The notes: generated from the sequence alone by a model not told the origin. Counted from the stretch's first letter, positions 42,081-51,609 are shown. The stretch: 64,000 nt of DNA from Pseudoalteromonas nigrifaciens (GCF_002221505.1 NZ_CP011036.1:558001-622000), one strand, 5' to 3'. Made by a program: numbers and translations.

Positions 42081-42107
42081 CCACCAAGCTAATAAAGAGC
42101 TAAAAAA

Positions 42108-43643
42108 ATGACTGATCAAATCCAAGACGAAAACAAGTTAATCGCTGAGCGTCGTGGCAAATTAGATGCTATACGCCAAAATTGCCCAGCCAACGGTCAT
42201 CCAAACCAATTCCGTCGTGAGCATTACACGGCAGATTTGCAAGCCCAGTTTGGTGATAAGAGCAAAGAAGAATTAGTAGAGTTACAACAAGTAGTGTCTA
42301 TTGCTGGACGTATTTTAGCAAAGCGCGGACCTTTTTTTGTAATTCAAGACATGAAAGGCCGCGTACAATCATATGCGTCTAAAGATGTGCAAAAAGATTT
42401 AAAAGAAAAATATGGCCAACTAGATACTGGCGATATTATTGGTGTTAAAGGCGCGCTTAATAAATCGGGTAAAGGCGATTTATACGTAGAGATGACAGAG
42501 TACCAACTCTTAACTAAGTCACTTCGTCCGTTGCCTGAAAAATTCCATGGCTTATCAGATCAAGAAACTAAGTACCGCCAACGTTACGTTGATTTAATTA
42601 CTAACGAAGCAACGCGTGAAACATTCCGCATTCGCTCACAAGTAGTTGAAGGCATTCGTCGCTTTTTAGCAGACCGTGACTTTATGGAAGTAGAAACACC
42701 CATGCTACAGGTTATTCCTGGCGGTGCATCGGCGCGTCCGTTTGTAACGCACCATAATGCACTTGATATAGACATGTACCTACGTATAGCGCCAGAGTTG
42801 TACTTAAAGCGTTTAGTGGTAGGTGGTTTTGATCGCGTATTCGAAATTAACCGTAACTTTCGTAACGAAGGATTATCTACGCGTCATAATCCAGAATTCA
42901 CTATGATTGAATTTTACCAAGCATACGCTGATTACATCGATCTGATGAACATTACCGAAGACATGCTACGTACAGTTGCAGAAAACGTACTTGGTAGTGC
43001 AGTTGTGGTTAACACAACTAAAGACGAAAACGGCGAAGTAATTGACTCAGTTGAGTACGACTTTGGCCAACCGTTTACGCGCTTAAGCATGAGCGACGCT
43101 ATTTTAAAATATAACCCTGAGTTTGATGCGGCAGTATTTAACGACCCAGAAAACCATTTTGAACAATTAAAAACGTACGCTAAGCAAGTACACGTTAAAA
43201 TTCCTGAAAACTGTGTTTGGGGCCCAGGTAAATTTTTGTGTGAAATATTTGAAGAAACAGCAGAGCACATGCTTATTCAACCTACGTTTATTACCGGCTA
43301 CCCATGGGAAGTATCACCACTTGCACGTCGTAACGACGAAAACTCATTTGTTACAGACCGCTTTGAGTTTTTTGTTGGCGGACGTGAGCTGGCTAATGGT
43401 TTCTCGGAGCTTAACGATGCACAAGACCAAGCAGAGCGCTTTACTCGTCAAGTTGAAGAGAAAGACGCAGGTGATGATGAAGCAATGCATTACGATGAAG
43501 ACTACATACGCGCACTAGAGTATGGCTTACCGCCAACTGCAGGTGAAGGTATTGGTATTGACCGTTTAGTAATGTTGTTTACTGATTCGCCAACCATTAA
43601 AGACGTTATTTTGTTCCCGCATATGCGCCCGCAAGCCGACTAA
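42108..43643 (+). CDS. lysS: Lysyl-tRNA synthetase (class II)
   Basis: Charges tRNA-Lys. The 511 residues comprise an N-terminal anticodon-binding OB domain (about 60-150, [20 protein letters not shown]) and a class II catalytic core with motif 2 [20 protein letters not shown] and motif 3 [12 protein letters not shown]. This is the full-length paralogue of EpmA at the start of the window. Confidence 0.97.
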   Translation: MTDQIQDENKLIAERRGKLDAIRQNCPANGHPNQFRREHYTADLQAQFGDKSKEELVELQQVVSIAGRILAKRGPFFVIQDMKGRVQSYASKDVQKDLKEKYGQLDTGDIIGVKGALNKSGKGDLYVEMTEYQLLTKSLRPLPEKFHGLSDQETKYRQRYVDLITNEATRETFRIRSQVVEGIRRFLADRDFMEVETPMLQVIPGGASARPFVTHHNALDIDMYLRIAPELYLKRLVVGGFDRVFEINRNFRNEGLSTRHNPEFTMIEFYQAYADYIDLMNITEDMLRTVAENVLGSAVVVNTTKDENGEVIDSVEYDFGQPFTRLSMSDAILKYNPEFDAAVFNDPENHFEQLKTYAKQVHVKIPENCVWGPGKFLCEIFEETAEHMLIQPTFITGYPWEVSPLARRNDENSFVTDRFEFFVGGRELANGFSELNDAQDQAERFTRQVEEKDAGDDEAMHYDEDYIRALEYGLPPTAGEGIGIDRLVMLFTDSPTIKDVILFPHMRPQAD

Positions 43644-43664
43644 GCTTAATAATGTAAAGTAATA

Positions 43665-43690
43665 AAGCGCCGCTTAAATGCGGCGTTTTT
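43665..43690 (+). terminator. Terminator of prfB-lysS
   Basis: AAGCGCCGC-TTAAAT-GCGGCG followed by five T, 22 bp after lysS. Confidence 0.85.
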
Positions 43691-43836
43691 GTGTCTGGGT
43701 TATAACTTTTTAATCTGAGTGTTTTTTAAACGCACTGTTGCATTTGTGTAAAGTTATTCGCTACACTACGACGGAAATTTAGAGAATTGATTTAAGGCTC
43801 TAAATAAAAAGATTAAATGGATTTATAAATTATAAT

Positions 43837-44016
43837 ATGAAAAATAAACATATTGAAAACCCAATCAATAACTGCGAAACCGAAGATGCAAGACAAGCCT
43901 ATTACCGAGCCTGTATTGCAGAGTTTCAAAAGTTAGGTTATCAAGAGCAGTATCTTGCAGAGTTAAATGATGATTTAGTGCCTGTGTTAGGCGTTAACCC
44001 ACCAGAAAAAAGTTAA
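43837..44016 (+). CDS. Small protein of 59 residues, unknown function
   Basis: An open frame of 59 codons with no signal peptide or membrane helix. The sequence is polar and well composed, with a helical middle (DARQAYYRACIAEFQKL, LAELNDDLVPVL) and a short Pro-rich end (NPPEKS). It has a weak ribosome binding site. Nothing overlaps it on the other strand. I do not recognise a family; coding status rests on composition and the isolated position between the lysS terminator and the tRNA-Ser promoter. Confidence 0.55.
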   Translation: MKNKHIENPINNCETEDARQAYYRACIAEFQKLGYQEQYLAELNDDLVPVLGVNPPEKS

Positions 44017-44104
44017 AAGTTGTTTGAATTTTAAACTAACTACACATTAAAACTAACTAGATGCACAATCTATAACCATATAGGCACATTTGGTAGAAAA
44101 GTGT

Positions 44105-44132
44105 TTGACATATTTTCTGAACTCTTTATTAT
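44105..44132 (+). promoter_or_regulatory. Promoter of the tRNA-Ser/tRNA-Arg cluster
   Basis: Perfect TTGACA (44105-44110), 16-bp spacer and TATTAT (44127-44132), followed by a CGCCCCAC discriminator, 14 bp before tRNA-Ser. Confidence 0.75.
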
Positions 44133-44146
44133 ACGCCCCACAAGAC

Positions 44147-44239
44147 GGAGAGGTGTCCGAGTGGCCGAAGGAGCTCCCCTGCTAAGGGAGTATAGAGTTT
44201 GTAGCTCTATCGAGGGTTCGAATCCCTCCCTCTCCACCA
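44147..44239 (+). tRNA. tRNA-Ser(GCT)
   Basis: 93 nt with encoded CCA and the long variable arm of serine tRNAs. Acceptor GGAGAGG pairs with CCTCTCC; anticodon loop CTGCTAA gives GCT. Confidence 0.97.
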
Positions 44240-44273
44240 TTTTTAATGGCGTGTTTTGTAAGTTTTAAAGTAT

Positions 44274-44350
44274 GGGTGCATAGCTCAGCTGGATAGAGTA
44301 CTCGGCTACGAACCGAGCGGTCGGAGGTTCGAATCCTCCTGCGCCCACCA
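44274..44350 (+). tRNA. tRNA-Arg(ACG), copy 1
   Basis: 77 nt with encoded CCA. Acceptor GGGTGCA pairs with TGCGCCC (one G-U pair); anticodon loop CTACGAA gives ACG, which needs A34-to-inosine editing by TadA. Confidence 0.98.
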
Positions 44351-44390
44351 TACTTTAATAACTCTGCTTAGAGCATAAATAAGCAATTAA

Positions 44391-44454
44391 AGTGTTTGGC
44401 TTTATAACCAAGCGGTCGGAGGTTCATTTTAGAAGATACGTCCTACGCCCACCA
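44391..44454 (+). pseudogene. Degraded tRNA-Arg copy
   Basis: Keeps AACCAAGCGGTCGGAGGTTC and the CTACGCCCACCA end of the tRNA-Arg genes, but has no acceptor 5' strand or D arm, the anticodon region reads TTTATAA, and about a dozen bases interrupt the T arm. It is not a working tRNA. Confidence 0.75.
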
Positions 44455-44527
44455 TACTTTAATAACTCGCTTAGAGTCTAAATAAGTAAAAGCTCTGCTT
44501 AGAGTTAAAATAAGTAAACTATAAAGT

Positions 44528-44604
44528 GGGTGCATAGCTCAGCTGGATAGAGTACTCGGCTACGAACCGAGCGGTCGGAGGTTCGAATCCTCCTGCGCCC
44601 ACCA
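44528..44604 (+). tRNA. tRNA-Arg(ACG), copy 2
   Basis: Identical to copy 1 over 77 nt, with CCA. Confidence 0.98.
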
Positions 44605-44654
44605 CTTTATAGACTCTCACTTAGAGTAAAAACAAGTAAAGTAAAAATGAAAGT

Positions 44655-44731
44655 GGGTGCATAGCTCAGCTGGATAGAGTACTCGGCTACGAACCGAGCG
44701 GTCGGAGGTTCGAATCCTCCTGCGCCCACCA
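44655..44731 (+). tRNA. tRNA-Arg(ACG), copy 3
   Basis: Identical to copy 1 over 77 nt, with CCA. A terminator-like hairpin follows at 44771. Confidence 0.98.
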
Positions 44732-44770
44732 CTTTCATATTTTCATATACTTTTAAGTGTAAGAAAAATA

Positions 44771-44793
44771 AGCCGATGAAAATCGGTTTTTTT
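44771..44793 (+). terminator. Terminator-like hairpin inside the tRNA-Arg array
   Basis: AGCCGAT-GAAA-ATCGG followed by seven T, between tRNA-Arg copies 3 and 4. It may end the first transcript, leaving copy 4 dependent on read-through or its own promoter. Confidence 0.7.
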
Positions 44794-44845
44794 ATTTTAA
44801 AGTTATATACTCTGCTTAGAGTTTAAATAAGCAAACAATGAAAGT

Positions 44846-44922
44846 GGGTGCATAGCTCAGCTGGATAGAGTACTCGGCTACGAACCGAGCGGTCGGAGGT
44901 TCGAATCCTCCTGCGCCCACCA
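44846..44922 (+). tRNA. tRNA-Arg(ACG), copy 4
   Basis: Identical to copy 1 over 77 nt, with CCA; last tRNA of the array. Confidence 0.98.
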
Positions 44923-44935
44923 CTTTCATACATTA

Positions 44936-44959
44936 ACCGACACTTGAGTCGGTTTTTTT
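44936..44959 (+). terminator. Terminator of the tRNA-Arg array, used as intron target
   Basis: ACCGAC-ACTTGA-GTCGGT followed by T run, 13 bp after the last tRNA. The group II intron begins directly after its T run. Confidence 0.85.
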
Positions 44960-47061
44960 GTTTGCCCAGCGAAGCTGGCAAACCCGATAGGCTGAAAGAT
45001 GCCTTATTACCCTGACTAAGGGGAAGATAATCTGAATGGCAAGGGCGTCACTGGCCAACGGTGGGGTCTGAAGGAAGCCATAAGAAGTTAGAGGTACACA
45101 ACTAACCGTAACCTGTTTCGGCAGTATTGGTGGGTCAGCGTGCAAAATAGCGCAACGCCCTATACTTAGTCAGACCAATACTGTGCTTGAGGGTGGGATT
45201 TCTAACAGGGAGCCAGTGCAGTAACTGGGGAAGCCTGGCATCTAAACTTAGTGTAAATAAGTGGCCTAAACTCAAGGGGAAACCCAAGGTTTAACGTCGG
45301 TGTGAGGTGGCAGATGAACCCGTAGTAGTGAGTAAGGCTAGGCCGATGAAAGCCAGTAATGGTGTGGAGGACAAAACCAAGCCGACTATCAACAGAATGT
45401 TTGATAGGGTCAATTTTAATCAAAAGTTTTAATTGATTGCGAAGGGGGGAAGTATTCTTTAAGTGTATGAAAATCAGGAGTATCGACGTATAGGCTCACA
45501 TGTATTTCGACGGAAATAGGCAAGAGATGACGGCTAAGCAGGAATGTGGACGCTGAGAACTGAAGGCCGAGCATGGGAGTAATGAGCGACCACTTAGGCA
45601 GATTGCCATTCGGCTAGCACACCTAATGTCCTCATGAAGAACACCACTATACATCAATGTGAAACGACAGACATACCGTAAGCAAAGGCAATTGATGACA
45701 GTTTACTACAGCTTGTATGGGCAATTATTAGATATTAATAACCTGTACAAGGGATTCAAAAAAGTGAAAGCAGCGAAAGGAGCGGCCGGAATAGATAGGC
45801 AGTCCATAGCCGCGTTCGCCTTGAATTTAGAAGAAAACTTGAAACAACTGCAAGGTGAACTGCAAAGCAAGCAGTATCGCGCACAGCCAGTCAAACGGAT
45901 AGAAATACCGAAAGATGATGGTGGTGTGAGACTGCTGGGAATTCCAACAGTTCGCGACCGCATAGTACAACAAACACTATTGAACATTCTCCAACCGCTC
46001 TTCGACATCGACTTTCACCCATCAAGTTATGGGTACAGGCCGAAACGAAGTTGTCATGACGCCATCAGCAAAGCCACGGTATTTATTCGTAAATATCACC
46101 GTGAGTGGGTGGTTGATATGGATCTGTCGAAGTGTTTTGACCTACTCGATCACGACTTGATCATAAGCAGCGTCAAAAGCAAAGTGACAGACGGTAGCAT
46201 CTTAAAACTGCTCAAACAGTTTTTAAAAAGCGGAGTAATGATAGGCAATAATTGGGAAGCGAGTGAGCTAGGAAGTCCACAAGGTGGTGTTATCAGTCCA
46301 CTGTTGGCGAATATCTACCTAGATGCATTTGATCAAGAAATGAAAAAGCGAAATCACAGAATAGTGAGGTACGCCGACGACATATTGATCTTATGCTGCA
46401 CAGAAAAAGCAGCCAAGAATGCACTCACAGTAGCGACTCAGATACTCGAAAAAGGCTTAAAGTTAACAGTCAACGAAAAGAAAACGCACATAGCGCATAG
46501 TAGTGAAGGCGTAAAATTTTTGGGAGGGGAGATAGGCAGTAATTGGACGCGTACCAAAGCCACAAAACTCAAAGGCTTTAAACAAAGAGTTAAACGATTA
46601 ACAAAGCGAAATAGTGGCATGAACTTAATTGAAGTAATAAAAAGACTCAATCCAGTGGTGCGCGGCTTTGTAAATTATTTCAGTATAGCCAATTGTAAAC
46701 GAGTGCTAAATTTGTTGGCAAGGTGGGTGAGACGACGATTAAGGGCAATTCAGTTAAGGTTGTGGAAAAACCCAGCGAGGTTGCATAAGCGACTAAAACA
46801 ATTAGGGAAAAAGCCGCCATTTAAGTTCATCAAAATGAACTCATGGCGAAACTCTCTAAGTCCATTATCGAATGTAGCGATGCCAAACCAATGGTTTGAG
46901 GAGCAAGGTTTATATTCAATGGAAAAAGTAAGTACAGGATGGCTTGCTCAATCGGCGTTTAGAAAATAAGCCGAAGGGATAGAAGAATACAGGAGCCGTA
47001 TACGAGGCCCGTACGTACGGTTCTGTGAGAGGGATGAGGCAAAAGCCTCACCCTACTCGAT
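44960..47061 (+). mobile_element. Group II intron with reverse transcriptase/maturase
   Basis: About 2.1 kb. The 5' end GTTTG (44960) is one base off the GUGYG consensus; the following 700 bp are a structured, GC-richer non-coding RNA (domains I-III). The maturase ORF lies in the domain IV position. Domain V is recognisable at about 46993-47023 (GAGCCGTATAC ... GTACGTACGGTTC) and domain VI follows with GATGAGGC-AAAA-GCCTCACCC and the end CCTACTCGAT. Insertion right after a terminator hairpin and T run is the habit of class C introns. I did not assign EBS/IBS pairings, so both ends are tentative by a few bases. Confidence 0.85.
45659..46969 (+). CDS. ltrA: Group II intron reverse transcriptase/maturase
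   Basis: 436-residue intron-encoded protein for splicing and retrotransposition of its host intron. Reverse transcriptase blocks are present: DDGGVRLLGIPTVRDRIVQQ, SSYGYRPKRSCHDAI, DMDLSKCFD, GSPQGGVISPLLANIYLD and the catalytic YADD at 238-241. The maturase X domain follows (LNPVVRGFVNYFSIANC and a basic helix region). No HNH endonuclease domain is seen at the C terminus, as in endonuclease-free classes. The start is GTG; an in-frame ATG at 45695 is an alternative. No frameshift, so probably active. Confidence 0.95.
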   Translation: MKRQTYRKQRQLMTVYYSLYGQLLDINNLYKGFKKVKAAKGAAGIDRQSIAAFALNLEENLKQLQGELQSKQYRAQPVKRIEIPKDDGGVRLLGIPTVRDRIVQQTLLNILQPLFDIDFHPSSYGYRPKRSCHDAISKATVFIRKYHREWVVDMDLSKCFDLLDHDLIISSVKSKVTDGSILKLLKQFLKSGVMIGNNWEASELGSPQGGVISPLLANIYLDAFDQEMKKRNHRIVRYADDILILCCTEKAAKNALTVATQILEKGLKLTVNEKKTHIAHSSEGVKFLGGEIGSNWTRTKATKLKGFKQRVKRLTKRNSGMNLIEVIKRLNPVVRGFVNYFSIANCKRVLNLLARWVRRRLRAIQLRLWKNPARLHKRLKQLGKKPPFKFIKMNSWRNSLSPLSNVAMPNQWFEEQGLYSMEKVSTGWLAQSAFRK

Positions 47062-47249
47062 ATGCCTGAAATAAAGTGAAATGTAGGTTGCTACCCAGTA
47101 GACACCGAGTTTATTTATTCGTCGTAGACGCAGAGCCTAATCACTATATCAATTCAAAGCCTGCTCAAGCCCACTTAACCCCTTTCTAAAGCTGCTCTTT
47201 ATCACTACCTATGTTACTTTAAACGCCTTGTTTAAAAGGATATTGCAGT

Positions 47250-48425
47250 ATGTTTAAAACCCTATTTATTACGTTATTTTTTATTTTAAGCGCTACTTTA
47301 ATACTTAGCGTACAAGCTGATGAAGCTAAAGGTTCAATTGTTGTGGGTGCGAAGCAATATGCTAAATATTTACCGCAGTTAAAAAATAAACGCGTAGGGC
47401 TGGTGGTTAATCAAACATCAACAGTAGGGAAAACCCATTTAGTCGATAGCCTACTGGCAAAAAACGTAAACATAACTAAAATATTTGCACCTGAGCATGG
47501 CTTTCGTGGCGATCACGATGCAGGGGCACACGTAAAAAATACCGTTGATAGTAAAACGGGTATTCCGCTTATCTCCATTTACGGCAACAATAAAAAACCA
47601 AGTGCCGAAGTTTTAGCTGATGTTGATGTAATGATTTTTGATATTCAAGATGTGGGAGTGCGCTTTTATACTTATATAAGCTCTATGCATTACATGATGG
47701 AAGCAGCTGCAGAGCAGGGGATCGAATTTTTAGTACTCGACAGGCCAAACCCAAATATAGCCTATGTTGATGGGCCCATATTAGAGCCGCAATTTAAGTC
47801 ATTTGTAGGTATGCACCCCATTCCTATAGTTCATGGTATGACTGTGGGCGAGCTTGCAAATATGATCAAAGGTGAAGGCTGGATCAATCAAGCTGCTGTT
47901 TTAGAGCTTAACGTGATCCCAGTTACTGGTTATACGCGCGCAACTAGCTATAGTTTACCGATAAAGCCAAGCCCTAATTTACCAAATGATACTGCTATTT
48001 CGCTTTATCCATCATTGTGCTTTTTTGAAGCCACGCCAATTAGTATTGGCAGAGGCACCGATTTTGCGTTTCAGGTTATAGGGTATTCACCGGTTGCTTT
48101 AGGAGAGTTTAGTTTTACCCCGCGTGCAATTAAAGGCGCGGCCCTAAACCCTAAATTTAAAAACCAAGCAGTGCAGGGGCTCGACTTACGCCAAGCCACC
48201 ACTAAAGGGTTAGATTTAAGCTACTTAATAAGTGCTTATAAGCAGCTTAATAATAATGATATTACGTTTTTTGAGCGCGCTGATTTTATGGATAAGTTAG
48301 CAGGTACCGATAAGCTGCGCTTAGCTATTGAGGCGGGGCAATCGGCACAACTAATAAAGCAAACTTGGCAGGCGGGGTTGATGCAATTTAAACAGCAAAG
48401 AGCACCTTATTTGTTATATGAGTAA
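47250..48425 (+). CDS. namZ: Exo-beta-N-acetylmuramidase NamZ family (DUF1343)
   Basis: 391-residue exported protein of the DUF1343 family, whose characterised Bacillus member NamZ releases MurNAc from the non-reducing end of cell-wall sugars. A signal peptide (ILSATLILSVQA) is followed by GLVVNQTSTVGKTHLVD, FAPEHGFRGDHDAGAHV, DVMIFDIQDVGVRFYTYISSMH and VLDRPNPN, with SLYPSLCFFEATPISIGRGTDFAFQ in the second half. The stop overlaps the next gene by 8 bp, so the two are co-translated. The specific MurNAc activity is inferred from the family. Confidence 0.88.
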   Translation: MFKTLFITLFFILSATLILSVQADEAKGSIVVGAKQYAKYLPQLKNKRVGLVVNQTSTVGKTHLVDSLLAKNVNITKIFAPEHGFRGDHDAGAHVKNTVDSKTGIPLISIYGNNKKPSAEVLADVDVMIFDIQDVGVRFYTYISSMHYMMEAAAEQGIEFLVLDRPNPNIAYVDGPILEPQFKSFVGMHPIPIVHGMTVGELANMIKGEGWINQAAVLELNVIPVTGYTRATSYSLPIKPSPNLPNDTAISLYPSLCFFEATPISIGRGTDFAFQVIGYSPVALGEFSFTPRAIKGAALNPKFKNQAVQGLDLRQATTKGLDLSYLISAYKQLNNNDITFFERADFMDKLAGTDKLRLAIEAGQSAQLIKQTWQAGLMQFKQQRAPYLLYE

Positions 48426-50097
48426 AAGGCAGCTTATGTACTTATATTTAAAAAATAAAAATTATTACAGTATAAAAAAGTTATTAATAGTGGCTTTAAG
48501 TTTTATGCTGGGGGCATGTAGCTCCTCTGTAGAGCCGCTCGAGCCCAAGGCGCTATTAACGCAAAGTAAACTTGTTGAGCTGCCTAATGCGCAAGTAATT
48601 GTTACCTTTCCTGAGCCAAACCCTAGTAGCCGTAAGTATGTAAATAATCGCGGCACGTTTAAAGCCTATAAAGGCCATGGGCAGCTGTTAATTCAAAATC
48701 ATAGTGCTAAAAGTGCCGACATTTATATAAATAATCAACTGCTTAATATTAAGCAATTGCTCGGCGCTAATACTGTGTACCAATATAGTTTAGCTAAGCT
48801 AACGCATAACGGGGTTAACACCTTTAAAGTTGCAAACATTCAACCAGCGGGAGCAAGTTTAACGCTGCGCTTTGCGTTTCCTACTTTAAATAAAGCGTCG
48901 CATCAGCAGGCTAATTTTAGTGAGGTAGATGCATTAATAGAGCGAGATATTAAAGCGGGTTTTCCTGGTGCTGTTTTAGCGGTAGTAAAAAATGGTGAGT
49001 TAATTAAATTAACTGCTTATGGCGATGCAAAACAGTATCAACAGAACGATTTAATGCTATTACGCCCAGAGCCAATGCAAACCGATACCTTATTTGACTT
49101 AGCCTCTAATACTAAAATATTTGCTACCAACTTTGCATTAATGAAGTTAGTAAGCGAAGGCCTATTAAATATTAATAAGCCAGTGCAATTATATTTACCA
49201 GAGTATCAAGGCGATGGTCGAGAGCAGCGACGCGTAAAAGATTTACTCACGCATAGCGCAGGCTATCCGCCGGTGTTTGATTTTCATCGTAAAGACAGTA
49301 GCAATGGCGATGTGTTTTACTCACAAAATAGCCATACTACAAAAAAGCTCTTACTTACCAGTGTGCCACTTAGCGCAAAATCGCTCGGGCAGCATGTTTA
49401 TTCAGACATTGATTACATGATTTTAGGAGTATTGGTTGAGCGTATAACCGGTCTTTCACTTGACGATTACCTAGAGCAACAAGTATATGCGCCATTAAAA
49501 TTGCATAACACTGTGTTTAACCCCCTTAAAAAAGGCTTTAATGCTCAGCAATTTGCCGCTACAGAGCTGGGTGGTAACACGCGAGACGGACGAATCAAAT
49601 TTGATAATATTCGCACCCATGTTTTACAAGGCCAAGTACATGACGAGCGTGCGTACTATTCTCTAGGTGGCGTAGCAGGGCACGCGGGGTTATTTAGTAA
49701 TGCGCCAGATTTAGCCATACTTTGTCAGCTACTATTAAATAATGGTGGTTACGGCGATAAGCAGCTTTTTAGTGCAAGTGCTTTGGCGCAGTTTTTAACC
49801 CCACAAAGTAGCGATGAAACCTACGGGCTGGGCTTTAGGCTTGCTGGTAACAACCAAGCAAGGCGTTGGCACTTTGGCCCTTACGCAAGCGCACAGGCTT
49901 ATGGGCATACAGGTTGGACAGGCACAGTAACGGTAATTGATCCCGTTTACGACTTAGCGATTATTTTATTAACTAATGCGCGGCATACGCCAATTACAGG
50001 CTCGCAAAAAAGTTATCAATTTAGTGGTAAAAATTATGAAACTGCACAATATGGCTCGGTTGTTTCATTAATATACGAAGCGTTATTAAATCAATAA
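48418..50097 (+). CDS. Serine hydrolase / class C beta-lactamase-like lipoprotein (YfeW-like PBP4B)
   Basis: 559 residues. An N-terminal lipoprotein signal (LLIVALSFMLGAC) leads to a beta-sandwich region (about 50-160) and a beta-lactamase/transpeptidase-like domain with the nucleophile SNTK (DLASNTKIFATN), YSD (HVYSDIDYMILG) in place of the second-motif YxN, and HTGWTG as third motif. Domain layout resembles E. coli YfeW (PBP4B), a putative DD-carboxypeptidase. The first ATG may be too early; an in-frame ATG at 48436 also gives a signal. It overlaps namZ by 8 bp. Confidence 0.85.
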   Translation: MSKRQLMYLYLKNKNYYSIKKLLIVALSFMLGACSSSVEPLEPKALLTQSKLVELPNAQVIVTFPEPNPSSRKYVNNRGTFKAYKGHGQLLIQNHSAKSADIYINNQLLNIKQLLGANTVYQYSLAKLTHNGVNTFKVANIQPAGASLTLRFAFPTLNKASHQQANFSEVDALIERDIKAGFPGAVLAVVKNGELIKLTAYGDAKQYQQNDLMLLRPEPMQTDTLFDLASNTKIFATNFALMKLVSEGLLNINKPVQLYLPEYQGDGREQRRVKDLLTHSAGYPPVFDFHRKDSSNGDVFYSQNSHTTKKLLLTSVPLSAKSLGQHVYSDIDYMILGVLVERITGLSLDDYLEQQVYAPLKLHNTVFNPLKKGFNAQQFAATELGGNTRDGRIKFDNIRTHVLQGQVHDERAYYSLGGVAGHAGLFSNAPDLAILCQLLLNNGGYGDKQLFSASALAQFLTPQSSDETYGLGFRLAGNNQARRWHFGPYASAQAYGHTGWTGTVTVIDPVYDLAIILLTNARHTPITGSQKSYQFSGKNYETAQYGSVVSLIYEALLNQ

Positions 50098-50232
50098 ACT
50101 GACAGTATAAATAGCATATATCAATGTGCTTAGTGGTTTACTTAAATGGGTTTTGACTGTAAAACTTAAGCTAGATAACAAAGTGTAAAATATTTACCCC
50201 GTAAATAAGCACACTAAAATAAAGGTTAATTT

Positions 50233-51609
50233 ATGTCTTGGTATTCTATTTTACCGCCGTTAATCGCCATTGCTGTCGTATTTTGGCGCAAAGAGGTCAT
50301 TATGGCGCTGTTGCTTGCAGTGGCTTCGTCAGAGTTTTTACTCGCATTACAGGGGGAGGGCAGTAGTGTATTTAATACCTTTTTAAACACTATTGAACGT
50401 ATTGTTAGCGTAGCAAGCTCGCCCGGCAATACCCGTATTTTAATTTTTAGTATTTTGATTGGTGCTTTGCTTGCCTACATTCGCGAGTCGGGTGGAGTAG
50501 CCGCTACCGTTAATATGTTAATGAACAAAGGTATAGCGAAAAGTAAGCGCCAAGTTGGCTTTTTAACTATGTTTACTGGCATTGCGGTGTTTATAGAGTC
50601 AAACCTGAGTGTACTTACTGCGGGTATTTTATCGCGCGGATTATTCGATAAATTTAAAATGAGCCGCGCCCGCCTAGCTTATATTATCGATAGCACCAGT
50701 GCGCCGGTATGTATTTTAATATTACTAAATGGCTGGGGCGCATTTGTACTAGGGTTATTAAGTAACTACGAGTTAGGTGAATCGGCTGTATCGGTACTTT
50801 GGGGCAGCGTAGGCTATAACTTTTACGCCATAATCACGCTTGTTATTGTTTTTTACACCATTGCGTTTGATAAAGTATATGGCCCAATGAAACAAGCTGA
50901 GCAAAAACTAGAGCTACAAACAACTGACTTAAAAGAAGAAGTAAAAGGCTCTAAAGCACGCTTTATGTTAGTGCCCCTTATTACGCTGATTGTTAGCATG
51001 GTGGGCTTTATGTTTTACACAGGTAACGGTGTATTGGCAGAAGGTAGTGGCTCAAAGTCGGTATTGTATGCAACCGTTTTAGCCATAGTTGTAGCTTACT
51101 TTTTAATGCTAGCATCACGCCAATTTAGCCACCATAAGTTAGTTGAAACAGGCTTTAAAGGGATGGGCGAATTACTGCCATTAGTAGGCATTGTATTGTT
51201 ATCGTTAACTTTAGGAGCAAGCTTAAAAGAGTTGGGTACTGGTGTGTTTGTGGCATCTTTAGTGGGCGATTACCTTCCTATTTACTTGGTGGTACCGGCA
51301 CTGTTTTTAACCGGTGCGGTTATGTCGTTTACTACGGGTACATCGTGGGGCACCTTTGCAATTTTAATCCCTATTGGCGTGCCGCTTATTCAAGCATTGG
51401 GTTTGCCGCCGTCGTTGGTATTAGGCGCTATTTTAGGTGGCGGTATATTTGGCGATCACTGCTCGCCCATATCCGACACCAGCGCAGTATCGGCTATCGC
51501 CTCAGGCTGTGACTTACTCACCCACGTTAAAACCCAGCTACCCTATGCCTTGTTCGCTGGTGGCCTGACACTTATAGCCTACTTAGTAACGAGCATAATT
51601 GTTTTATAA
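50233..51609 (+). CDS. Na+/H+ antiporter NhaC family
   Basis: 458-residue inner-membrane carrier with about ten or more hydrophobic helices from the start (SWYSILPPLIAIAVVFW) to the end (LTLIAYLVTSIIVL). The blocks GIAVFIESNLSVLTAGILSR, SFTTGTSWGTFAILIPIG and GGGIFGDHCSPISDTS are typical NhaC family motifs, the last with the conserved Asp, His and Cys. The transported ion pair is inferred. The stop codon TAA forms the end of the 8-bp target duplication of the IS66 element that follows, so the native 3' region is now 2.3 kb away. Confidence 0.88.
   Translation: MSWYSILPPLIAIAVVFWRKEVIMALLLAVASSEFLLALQGEGSSVFNTFLNTIERIVSVASSPGNTRILIFSILIGALLAYIRESGGVAATVNMLMNKGIAKSKRQVGFLTMFTGIAVFIESNLSVLTAGILSRGLFDKFKMSRARLAYIIDSTSAPVCILILLNGWGAFVLGLLSNYELGESAVSVLWGSVGYNFYAIITLVIVFYTIAFDKVYGPMKQAEQKLELQTTDLKEEVKGSKARFMLVPLITLIVSMVGFMFYTGNGVLAEGSGSKSVLYATVLAIVVAYFLMLASRQFSHHKLVETGFKGMGELLPLVGIVLLSLTLGASLKELGTGVFVASLVGDYLPIYLVVPALFLTGAVMSFTTGTSWGTFAILIPIGVPLIQALGLPPSLVLGAILGGGIFGDHCSPISDTSAVSAIASGCDLLTHVKTQLPYALFAGGLTLIAYLVTSIIVL
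51602..51609. repeat. Left target site duplication TTTTATAA of the IS66 element
   Basis: TTTTATAA; exact copy at 53955-53962. It includes the TAA stop codon of the antiporter gene. Eight bases is the usual IS66-family duplication length. Confidence 0.9.

Noticed and set aside
44274..44922. Integron or attachment-site array around the tRNA-Arg genes
   Set aside because: No integrase near it; the repeats are complete tRNA genes with encoded CCA. The only mobile element is the group II intron.
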